A stretch of 9,990 nucleotides of DNA from Alphaproteobacteria bacterium (lineage in GTDB: Bacteria; Pseudomonadota; Alphaproteobacteria; Sneathiellales; Sneathiellaceae), in NCBI GenBank assembly GCA_006226265.1, contig SBHH01000116.1, forward strand, positions 1 through 9,990, written 5' to 3'. Below, piece after piece: positions 1 to 6,890 of the stretch. A program made the position numbers and the translations under genes. Within the stretch, counting starts at the first letter, position 1. Each line of letters opens with the position of its first letter. Under the pieces are notes generated by a model. The model worked only from the letters and a program-made list of their open reading frames with translations. It was not told the origin of the DNA and did no database searches.

Positions 1-1092
1 GATAACGTCCGCATCGCTCTCCTTGCGGACGAAGTCATCGCGCATGCGGTGATATATTTCTTTATCCGCAATTTGCCGAAGCGCCCAGACCGCTGCAAGT
101 CGAACAATGGGGGAGGGATCGGATAACAGCGGCTCGATCAGCGGAAGGCTGGATGCTTTCCCTTCGTTTCCGAGTGCGATCAGCACATTCCGGATAAAGC
201 GGTTCCGGCCAAGCCGTTTGACCGCCGACCCCTTGAAGAGCTCGCGGAATGCCGCATCGTCGAGGGTGACCAGATACCGGAGCCGTGGCGCCACGCGGGC
301 CAGCTCGGGGTGGAGAGCCATCTCGGCCGCTTCGCTTGCATATTTATTCCAGGGACAGATGGCGAGGCAATCATCGCAGCCGTAAATCCGGTTGCCGATG
401 AGGGGGCGCATCTCGCGCGGAATATGCCGCCGCGTCTCAATGGTGAGATAGGAAATGCAGCGCCGCGCATCGAGCTGATAAGGTGCCGGAAAAGCATTGG
501 TCGGGCAGATATCGAGGCAGGCGGTGCAACTGCCGCAATCGCCCGCAACGGGGGCGTCCGGTTCAAGTTCAATCGTCGTGAAGATGGCGCCCAGAAACAG
601 CCAGGAGCCAAACTCCCGGCTTAAAAGATTGGTATGCTTGCCTTGCCAGCCGAGGCCTGCCCTTGCGGCCAGCGGTTTTTCCATCACCGGCGCGGTATCG
701 ACGAAGACCTTGATCTCCCCGCCATGTTGCGCGATCAGCCAGCGGCCGAGACGCTTCAGGCGTTTCTTGATCATATCGTGATAATCGCGCCCTTGCGCAT
801 AAACCGAGATAACGCCGCGATCTTTCGCGCTTTGCCAGCGGAGCGGATCTTCGTCCGGTCCGTAATTGAGGCCGAGCATGAGGACGGAGCGTGCCTCCGG
901 CCAGAGGCTTTGCGGATGCTGCCGCCGGTCCGCCTTTTCGGCAAGCCAGTCCATATCCCCGTGGCGGCTTTCGGCAATGAACTCCTTTAGCCGCACGCCC
1001 GGTTCGACCCCGAAATCGGCGCCGGTGATCCCGATGCAATCGAAGCCTACCGATAATGCCTGGGCACGGATGTCAGAAGTCGAGATCGGCAT
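1..1092 (-). CDS. queG: Epoxyqueuosine reductase QueG, 3' end cut off by the window edge
   Basis: QueG reduces epoxyqueuosine to queuosine at the wobble position of tRNAs with GUN anticodons, the last step of queuosine synthesis. It is a cytosolic, cobalamin-dependent iron-sulfur enzyme. The window holds 364 codons from an ATG at 1092 with no stop before position 1. E. coli QueG is close to 380 residues, so little is missing. Visible marks are an Asp-Thr-Ala-Pro motif with Asp132, matching the family's catalytic Asp, and two ferredoxin-like cysteine sets: C186, C189, C192, C196-Pro, then C239, C242, C246-Pro-Trp-Asn. The last 80 or so residues look like a HEAT-type helical repeat (LPLIEPLLSDPSPIVRLAAV). 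The start overlaps the end of the upstream GST-fold gene by 20 bp, so the two are probably translationally coupled; no clear Shine-Dalgarno sequence precedes the ATG. Product assignment is firm; the exact start is slightly less so. Confidence 0.95.
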   Translation of the reverse strand, partial: MPISTSDIRAQALSVGFDCIGITGADFGVEPGVRLKEFIAESRHGDMDWLAEKADRRQHPQSLWPEARSVLMLGLNYGPDEDPLRWQSAKDRGVISVYAQGRDYHDMIKKRLKRLGRWLIAQHGGEIKVFVDTAPVMEKPLAARAGLGWQGKHTNLLSREFGSWLFLGAIFTTIELEPDAPVAGDCGSCTACLDICPTNAFPAPYQLDARRCISYLTIETRRHIPREMRPLIGNRIYGCDDCLAICPWNKYASEAAEMALHPELARVAPRLRYLVTLDDAAFRELFKGSAVKRLGRNRFIRNVLIALGNEGKASSLPLIEPLLSDPSPIVRLAAVWALRQIADKEIYHRMRDDFVRKESDADVI

Positions 1093-1741
1093 AATGCTTC
1101 GGCGCGGGCATGCCGGGCAGGCTGTCGCCGAGGATGCCCCGGAAGCTCGGCCGGGATTTCGCCCGCGCATACCAGATTTTGGCGACGGGATGTTGCTCCC
1201 ACGGGACATCGCCGAGATAATCGACGGAGGAAAGTTGCGCCGCCGCGCTGATATCGGCGAGGCCGTAATCATCGCCCGACAGCCAGTTCCGCCGCTCCAC
1301 CAGATAGGTGATATATTCCAGGTGATAATGAATATTGTGATGGCCCGCGCGAATGGCGGCTGTGTTGGGCGTGCCCGACTTGGTCAGCCGCTTCATGATC
1401 TTTTCCTCGACCAGATTATCGGTGACCTCGGTATAGAATTTGCGATCGAACCAGCCGATCAGCCGCCGTGCCTCCGCCCGGTCCAGCGCATCCTTCGGCA
1501 GAAGCGGCACCTCCTCGTAGGTTTCTTCAAGATATTCGCAGATGGCCTGACAATCGGCGAGGGTCGCGCCGCTTTCATCGACCAGAACCGGTACCTCCCC
1601 GGCGGGGTTGCGGGCAAGGAACCCGGGCCGCCGGTCCCACGGCTTTTCGATTTTCAAATCGAACTTCAGGCCTTTTTCGGCGAGGGTCAGCCGGACCTTG
1701 CGGCTGGCCGGGGAAATCCAGAAATGATAAAGTGTGCGCAT
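1073..1741 (-). CDS. fzlA: GST-fold protein, probably the FtsZ-binding division factor FzlA
   Basis: This 222-residue protein has the two-domain glutathione S-transferase layout. The thioredoxin-like N-terminal half (about 1-80) carries the cis-proline segment NPAGEVPVL (45-53); the rest is helical. The position where classical GSTs have Glu-Ser to hold glutathione reads Asp-Cys-Gln (63-65), so glutathione use is doubtful. The length, the opening MRTLYHFWISPASRKVRL and the C-terminal tail ending YADLDF fit my recollection of alphaproteobacterial FzlA. In Caulobacter FzlA binds FtsZ, affects filament curvature and is needed for constriction, with its C-terminal tail important. That function is inferred here from resemblance, not shown. 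queG directly downstream, overlapping by 20 bp, fits an alphaproteobacterial arrangement as I recall it. No obvious Shine-Dalgarno sequence precedes the ATG. The alternative is an ordinary GST of unknown substrate. GST fold about 0.95 sure, FzlA about 0.7. Confidence 0.8.
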   Translation of the reverse strand: MRTLYHFWISPASRKVRLTLAEKGLKFDLKIEKPWDRRPGFLARNPAGEVPVLVDESGATLADCQAICEYLEETYEEVPLLPKDALDRAEARRLIGWFDRKFYTEVTDNLVEEKIMKRLTKSGTPNTAAIRAGHHNIHYHLEYITYLVERRNWLSGDDYGLADISAAAQLSSVDYLGDVPWEQHPVAKIWYARAKSRPSFRGILGDSLPGMPAPKHYADLDF

Positions 1742-1786
1742 GCGCCGACATTAGCGCATGCGGCTGCGTTGGAGAATAGGCAGATT

Positions 1787-1817
1787 GCCGCATCGGTAAA
1801 AAAATCGCCGGTGCGGC
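1787..1817. other. Imperfect stem-loop with an A7/U7 loop between the small gene and the GST gene
   Basis: Arms 1787-1796 (GCCGCATCGG) and 1808-1817 (CCGGTGCGGC) pair over ten positions around an 11-base loop holding seven consecutive A on the plus strand. On the plus strand the one irregular pair is a G-U wobble; in the minus-strand transcript of the local operon it is an A-C mismatch and the loop holds seven U. It lies in the 90-bp gap between the stop of the 86-residue protein and the GST start. No T-run follows the stem, so it is not a typical terminator; it could be an RNA stability or processing element, or chance in GC-rich DNA. Confidence 0.4.
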
Positions 1818-1831
1818 GGCGGGTCCGCCTG

Positions 1832-2092
1832 TCAGTTGACCGGGTGTAGCCGGAAATGCTCGGTTTTTTTCAGAAGGCGCGCGCATTCCATCCGGACGCG
1901 GGAAAACATTTCCGCCGTTCGGATGCTGCCACGCGCATCGAGCTGGTTGACATGCCGCTCGGCCATGTCCGGCGCGGCCTCGCCATAGACGAGGATAAAG
2001 CGCCGCGCGGCCCATTTGACACTCTCCGCGCTGATGATCGGGTCGCTGTAGACGGGGGTCGGAGTGCCGGTTTCTCGGGATAGCAGATCCAT
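1832..2092 (-). CDS. Small protein of unknown function, 86 residues
   Basis: I do not recognise this protein. From the ATG at 2092 it has 86 residues, beginning MDLLSRETG and ending FRLHPVN. It has no membrane segment, no signal peptide and no cysteine pair, only a single Cys in MECARLL. The sequence from about residue 20 on (VKWAARRFILVYGEAAPDMAERHV, RTAEMFSRVRMECARLLKK) looks helical and basic towards the end. An in-frame ATG at 2119 would add nine residues, but I prefer 2092: it is preceded by AGGAGAG with a 6-base spacing, while nothing similar precedes 2119. It is the first gene after the gltB terminator and is followed on the same strand by the FzlA-like and queG genes, so it may lead a three-gene transcript. 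The strong ribosome site and non-repetitive composition support a real gene; function is unknown. Confidence 0.7.
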   Translation of the reverse strand: MDLLSRETGTPTPVYSDPIISAESVKWAARRFILVYGEAAPDMAERHVNQLDARGSIRTAEMFSRVRMECARLLKKTEHFRLHPVN

Positions 2093-2098
2093 TTTGTT

Positions 2099-2133
2099 CT
2101 CTCCTGATGCCAAAAACATTCTGTTCAGGAGAG
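2099..2133 (-). promoter_or_regulatory. Hairpin enclosing the Shine-Dalgarno sequence of the 86-residue protein gene
   Basis: A perfect 9-bp inverted repeat, CTCTCCTGA at 2099-2107 and TCAGGAGAG at 2125-2133, is separated by 17 bases. Read as minus-strand RNA, the second arm carries the whole AGGAGAG ribosome site, six bases before the ATG at 2092, and the first arm is its exact complement. Folding would hide the ribosome site; the loop contains the alternative in-frame ATG (2119). This is the geometry of a translational switch or RNA thermometer. A DNA operator read as a dyad is the other possibility. The repeat is seen; its regulatory role is inferred. Confidence 0.55.
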
Positions 2134-2255
2134 TGTAAGCAGGAAATGTGCCAGAGAGTGTTTCTCTTAACCTGTTGTATTTGCCTATATTTTTAAGGAA
2201 ACAGAATGCCGTTTACGGGGAAGGGCCTGCCGCGGCGGCAAATTCTTCCCGCATA
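2134..2255 (-). promoter_or_regulatory. Likely promoter region of the small gene-fzlA-queG group
   Basis: This non-coding stretch lies between the gltB terminator and the hairpin before the small gene, so a promoter for the downstream group should be here. It contains a clear AT-rich patch (about 2178-2203, including TATATTTTTAA on the plus strand) between GC-rich flanks. I found no convincing -35/-10 pair with correct spacing on the minus strand, so only the region is proposed. A short dyad AGAGA/TCTCT (2153-2157 and 2163-2167) also lies here. Confidence 0.3.
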
Positions 2256-2285
2256 AAAAAGCCGGTGCAAGTGCCCCGGCTTTTT
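2256..2285 (-). terminator. Rho-independent terminator after gltB, symmetrical
   Basis: A 10-bp perfect inverted repeat, AAAAAGCCGG at 2256-2265 and CCGGCTTTTT at 2276-2285, has a 10-base loop in which a further GC/GC pair can form. In the minus-strand transcript the GC stem is followed by a run of U, 23 bp after the gltB stop. The plus strand has the same form, so it can stop transcription both ways. It separates the gltDB operon from the small gene-fzlA-queG group. Confidence 0.9.
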
Positions 2286-2307
2286 ATCTTGGCGTCTGAT
2301 GGCGGCA

Positions 2308-5300
2308 TCAGGCGGTTTGGCGGTCTTCTGCGTCGTCATTGAGCGGATGGGCCAGCTTGTTCAGCATTTCCTTCGGGCAGATCTGATAGAACTTGTCCAT
2401 CTCCCACCCCCAGTCAGCAAGCAGCGACTGGGCGAGCGGCGATTGCGTCTGCGCCGCATGCTCGGCGACCATATCTTTGAGGACACGGGCCCAATGGGCG
2501 GAAGCCACCCGCTGATAGACCACGCTTTCGTCGTTGATATTGATCGGCAGCAAATCCTCCGGATCATAGACGAAGGCCATGCCTCCGGTCATGCCGGCGG
2601 CGAAGTTGTCGCCGACGGTGCCGAGGATGGCGACGGTGCCGCCGGTCATATATTCGCAGCCATTGGTGCCGCAGCCCTCGATCACCGCGATGGCGCCGGA
2701 GTTGCGGACAGCGAAGCGTTCGCCCGCCTGACCCGCCGCGAACAGTGAGCCCGAGGTCGCGCCATAGAGCACCGTATTGCCGATAATGGTATTTTCATTC
2801 CATTTCAGCGGGCTGGAGGTGAGGGGGCGGACGACAATGCTGCCGCCCGACAGGCCCTTGCCGCAATAGTCGTTGGCATCGCCGAGGACTTCGAGTTTCA
2901 GCCCCTGCACCGCGAAAGCACCAAGCGACTGACCGGCGGACCCCCGCAGGCGCACCGTGATATGGCCGGGTTCCAGCCCGGTCATACCGAAGGTACGGAC
3001 GATATGCGAGGAAAGCTTCGTACCGATCGCGCGATGGGTATTGCGGATGCTGTAGGCAAGCTGCTTCTTCTCGCCGCCCTTGGTGAAGACGCTGGCCGCA
3101 TCCATGATCATGCGGGCATCCAGTGTTTCGGGTACCGGCACCGGCCCCTTGTTTACGCAATAGCGCGGATTACTGCCCGCATCGGCCTCCGCCAGAAGCG
3201 GGTTGAGATCGAGATCGTCGAGATGCGCGGAACCGCGGCTCACCTGGGTGAGCAGGCTGCTCCGGCCGATGATCTCCTGCAGGGAGCGGAAGCCGAGCTT
3301 CGCCAGAATCTCGCGCACTTCTTCTGCAAGGAAGCTGAAAAGGTTGACGACCTTGTCGGCATTGCCCTCGTATTTCTTGCGAAGCTCCTCATCCTGCGTG
3401 CAGATGCCGACCGGGCAGGTGTTGGAATGGCACTGGCGCACCAGGATACAGCCGAGAGCGACCAGCGCGCCGGTGCCAAGGCCATATTCCTCGCCGCCCA
3501 TCAGGGCACTGATGACGATATCGCGGCCGGTCTTCATGCCACCGTCGACCCGGAGCAGCACGCCGTGGCGCAGCTTGTTGAGGGTCAGTACCTGGTTGAC
3601 TTCCGGCAGGCCCATTTCCCAGGGCACGCCCGCATATTTCAGCGAGGTCTGCGGGCTTGCGCCCGTCCCGCCCGAGTTGCCGGAGATCATGATGACATCG
3701 GCCTTCGCCTTGGCGACACCGGCGGCCACCGTGCCGATCCCGGCCTCGGCCACCAGCTTCACGCAGACGCGCGCCTCCGGGTTGATCTGCTTCAGGTCAT
3801 AGATGAGCTGGGCCAGATCCTCGATCGAATAGATATCATGATGCGGCGGCGGCGAGATCAGGGTCACGCCGGGGGTAGCATTGCGAAGCTTGGCGATCAT
3901 TTCCGAGACCTTGAAGCCCGGCAGCTGCCCGCCTTCGCCGGGCTTTGCGCCTTGTGCGATCTTGATCTCGATTTCCTCGCAGTTATTGAGATATTCCGCC
4001 GTCACACCAAACCGGCCCGAGGCAATCTGCTTGATCGCCGAGTTGGCATTGTCGCCGTTCGGCCGGGGCTTGAAGCGGCTGACATCCTCGCCGCCCTCGC
4101 CGCAGTCGGACTTGCCGCCGATGCGGTTCATGGCAATGGCGAGGGTCTCATGCGCTTCCTTGCTGAGCGCGCCGAGGCTCATCGCGCCGGTCACGAACCG
4201 CTTGCGGATTTCGGTAATGCTCTCCACTTCCTCGATCGGGATGGGTTCCCGCACCGACTTGAAGTCGAGCAGATCGCGGAGATTGACGGGCGCCATGCGG
4301 CTCATGCCCTCGCTGTATTTCTTGTAGAGCGAATAGCTGTCCTTCTCGACCGCCGTTTGCAACAGATGGATCAGCTCGCCATCGAAGGAATGGGTCTCGC
4401 CCGAGGCGCGGTAGCGATAAAGACCGCCGACCGGCAGACTGATGACATCCTCGCGCCAGGCTTTGCGATGCTGTTCCATCACCTTGAACTGGATGCCGGG
4501 CAGGCCGATGCCTGAAATGCGCGACGGCATACCGGGGAAAAACTCCGCAACGAGGGCGCGGGAAAGGCCCACGGCCTCGAAGTTATAACCGCCGCGATAG
4601 GAACTGATGACCGAGATGCCCATCTTGGACATCACTTTGAGAAGGCCCTGGTCGATAGCCTCGCGCATGCGCTTGAGGCAGGTGGCGATATCGAGATTGC
4701 CGAACAGGCCCCGATCATGCCGGTCCATGATGCTTTCCTGCAGCAGATAGGCATTGATGGTGGTCGCGCCGACGCCGATCAGGACCGCAAAATACTGCAC
4801 ATCGAGGCATTCGCTCGAACGGATATTGATCGAGGTGAAGGTGCGAAGCCCCTCGTTCACCAGATGGGTATGCACCCCGCCTGCCGCCAGAATGGACGGG
4901 ATCGGCGCGCGCGACGCATCGGCGGTGATATCGCTCAAAATAAGATGAGCGCAGCCGCCGCGAACAGCGTTTTCCGCCTCCACGCGAATATCGCGGAGTG
5001 CCTGGCTCAGCGCCTCCGGTCCGCCATCGGGATCGAAGGTGCAGTCAATCACCTGCGCGCCCTCACCCATATATTCCTGCATGGCCTCAAACTCGCCATT
5101 GGTCAGGATCGGGCTTTCCAGTGAAAGGATTTCCGCCTGGCTCTTGTCCTCATCCAGAATGTTGTTGAGGTTGCCAAGACGGGTTTTCAGGGTCATCACG
5201 CGCCGTTCGCGCAGACTGTCGATCGGCGGGTTGGTAACCTGGCTGAAGCGCTGGCGGAAATAGTGATGCAGGCCGCGGTACTGCTTGGAGAGGACCGCGA

Positions 5301-6873
5301 GCGGCGTATCGTCGCCCATTGAGCCGACGGCTTCCTTGCCATCCTCGACCATTGGCTGCAGGATCAGCTCCAGATCCTCAAGGGTCCAGCCCGAGCAGAG
5401 TTGGCGCTTGCGAAGTTCCGGCCGATCAAAGCGCCGGAGCTCCTTCGCGCCGCCGATTTTCTCGCCGAGATCGAAAGTATTCTCGATCCATTTGTCGAAT
5501 GGCTTCGCGGCGGCAAGCTTGTCTTTAAGCGCCCGGTCGAAATACATCTGGCCCTTTTTGAGATCGACGCCGATCATCTGGCCGGGGCCGACGCGGCCCT
5601 TCTTGACGATGCGCGATTCATTGACTGGCACCATGCCGGTTTCCGACCCGACGATCAGCAGATTGTCGCGCGTCACCGTGAAGCGAAGTGGACGCAGACC
5701 ATTCCGGTCCATGCCCGCAATGACCCAGCGGCCGTCGGTTGCGCAGATCGCCGCCGGGCCGTCCCAGGGTTCCATGACCGAGTTGCAATAGGCATAGAGC
5801 GCTTTGTGCTTGGCGGGCATGTTCTCCTTGTTGCCCCAGCTTTCCGGAATCAGCAGCGTCTTCGCCATCGGCGCGCTGCGTCCGGCGCGGACCAGCACTT
5901 CGAACACCGCGTCGAGTGCGGCGCTGTCGGAGCTGCCTGCCTGGATGATTGGCTTCACATCGTCCGACCGGTCGCCGAAGGTGTCGGAAACCATGCGGAT
6001 TTCATGACTCTTCATCCAGTTGATGTTGCCGCGGATGGTGTTGATCTCGCCGTTATGGGCGAGCATCCGGAAAGGTTGCGCCAAGTTCCAGGTCGGGAAG
6101 GTATTGGTCGAATAGCGCTGGTGATAGATCGCAAAGGTCGAGACGAACCGCTCGTCCAGAAGATCGGGGTAGAAGCTGGAGAGCTGTTCGGCCAGGAACA
6201 TGCCCTTATAGATGATCGACCGGCAGGAGAGCGTGCAGATATAGAAGCCGCTGATATGCGCGGCCAGCACCTTCTTCTCGATGCCCCGGCGGATGATATA
6301 GAGGTCGCGTTCGAACTCGCTGTCATCGACACCGCGGGTATTGGCAATCATGATCTGCTCGATCTCGGGCCGGGTCGCATTGGCCTTCTCGCCGATGATG
6401 CTGGCATCGACCGGCACCTGTCGCCAGCCGTAGATATAATAGCCGAAGGCAAGGATTTCGCTCTCGACGATAGTCCGGCAGGTTTCCTGCGCCTCGAAAT
6501 TGGTTTTCGGCAGGAAGACCATGCCGACGGCGAGCTTGCCGTCGATCGGTTCATGACCCGTGCGGGCGATATGTTCTTTAAAGAAATCCTGGGGGATCTG
6601 CACATGAATGCCGCAGCCGTCGCCGGTCTTGCCGTCCGCATCGACGGCGCCCCGGTGCCAGACGGCCTTCAGCGCATCGATGCCCGCGGCGACAACCGCG
6701 CGGGATGGCTTGCCATCCGTCGCGGCCACAAGGCCGACGCCGCAGTTATCCTTTTCCTCGGCCGGATCATACATTCCTTCGGCTTCCAGATGGGCAGCGG
6801 ATTTCGCCCAGTCGCGAACAAATTCCTCACCGCCGGAAAGGGGGGCCTTGATCTGTTTGTTTTCGTTCTTCAT
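2308..6873 (-). CDS. gltB: Glutamate synthase (NADPH) large (alpha) subunit
   Basis: GltB converts glutamine and 2-oxoglutarate into two glutamates in the cytosol, using electrons passed from GltD; with glutamine synthetase this is the GS-GOGAT route of ammonium assimilation. The 1521 residues match the usual length. A 43-residue propeptide precedes Cys44 (in KDNCGVGLVA), expected to become the N-terminal nucleophile of the class II glutaminase domain (about 44-450). A central linker domain follows. The FMN-binding synthase domain (about 850-1220) contains GAKPGEGGQLPG with Lys977 and the 3Fe-4S cysteines C1142, C1148 and C1153 in CILVRQCHSNTCPVG. The C-terminal GXGXG beta-helix domain is around 1300-1470 (GKGLSGGS near 1339). 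All parts are present with no frameshift. It starts 17 bp after the gltD stop, so the two are co-transcribed; a GGGA-type ribosome site is present. The order gltD-gltB is the reverse of E. coli. Confidence 0.98.
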   Translation of the reverse strand: MKNENKQIKAPLSGGEEFVRDWAKSAAHLEAEGMYDPAEEKDNCGVGLVAATDGKPSRAVVAAGIDALKAVWHRGAVDADGKTGDGCGIHVQIPQDFFKEHIARTGHEPIDGKLAVGMVFLPKTNFEAQETCRTIVESEILAFGYYIYGWRQVPVDASIIGEKANATRPEIEQIMIANTRGVDDSEFERDLYIIRRGIEKKVLAAHISGFYICTLSCRSIIYKGMFLAEQLSSFYPDLLDERFVSTFAIYHQRYSTNTFPTWNLAQPFRMLAHNGEINTIRGNINWMKSHEIRMVSDTFGDRSDDVKPIIQAGSSDSAALDAVFEVLVRAGRSAPMAKTLLIPESWGNKENMPAKHKALYAYCNSVMEPWDGPAAICATDGRWVIAGMDRNGLRPLRFTVTRDNLLIVGSETGMVPVNESRIVKKGRVGPGQMIGVDLKKGQMYFDRALKDKLAAAKPFDKWIENTFDLGEKIGGAKELRRFDRPELRKRQLCSGWTLEDLELILQPMVEDGKEAVGSMGDDTPLAVLSKQYRGLHHYFRQRFSQVTNPPIDSLRERRVMTLKTRLGNLNNILDEDKSQAEILSLESPILTNGEFEAMQEYMGEGAQVIDCTFDPDGGPEALSQALRDIRVEAENAVRGGCAHLILSDITADASRAPIPSILAAGGVHTHLVNEGLRTFTSINIRSSECLDVQYFAVLIGVGATTINAYLLQESIMDRHDRGLFGNLDIATCLKRMREAIDQGLLKVMSKMGISVISSYRGGYNFEAVGLSRALVAEFFPGMPSRISGIGLPGIQFKVMEQHRKAWREDVISLPVGGLYRYRASGETHSFDGELIHLLQTAVEKDSYSLYKKYSEGMSRMAPVNLRDLLDFKSVREPIPIEEVESITEIRKRFVTGAMSLGALSKEAHETLAIAMNRIGGKSDCGEGGEDVSRFKPRPNGDNANSAIKQIASGRFGVTAEYLNNCEEIEIKIAQGAKPGEGGQLPGFKVSEMIAKLRNATPGVTLISPPPHHDIYSIEDLAQLIYDLKQINPEARVCVKLVAEAGIGTVAAGVAKAKADVIMISGNSGGTGASPQTSLKYAGVPWEMGLPEVNQVLTLNKLRHGVLLRVDGGMKTGRDIVISALMGGEEYGLGTGALVALGCILVRQCHSNTCPVGICTQDEELRKKYEGNADKVVNLFSFLAEEVREILAKLGFRSLQEIIGRSSLLTQVSRGSAHLDDLDLNPLLAEADAGSNPRYCVNKGPVPVPETLDARMIMDAASVFTKGGEKKQLAYSIRNTHRAIGTKLSSHIVRTFGMTGLEPGHITVRLRGSAGQSLGAFAVQGLKLEVLGDANDYCGKGLSGGSIVVRPLTSSPLKWNENTIIGNTVLYGATSGSLFAAGQAGERFAVRNSGAIAVIEGCGTNGCEYMTGGTVAILGTVGDNFAAGMTGGMAFVYDPEDLLPININDESVVYQRVASAHWARVLKDMVAEHAAQTQSPLAQSLLADWGWEMDKFYQICPKEMLNKLAHPLNDDAEDRQTA

Positions 6874-6890
6874 TTCATTCGTCCCAAAGT

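Noticed and set aside
866..1849. A 327-codon plus-strand frame covering the GST gene
   Set aside because: Antisense to a GST-fold protein and the start of queG, both with clear family features.
2093..2119. Start of the 86-residue protein at the upstream ATG (2119)
   Set aside because: No ribosome site precedes it, while AGGAGAG stands at ideal distance before the ATG at 2092.
2962..4515. A 517-codon open frame on the plus strand, antisense to gltB
   Set aside because: It is opposite to unambiguous gltB coding sequence, its translation resembles no family, and long antisense frames are common in GC-rich genes.
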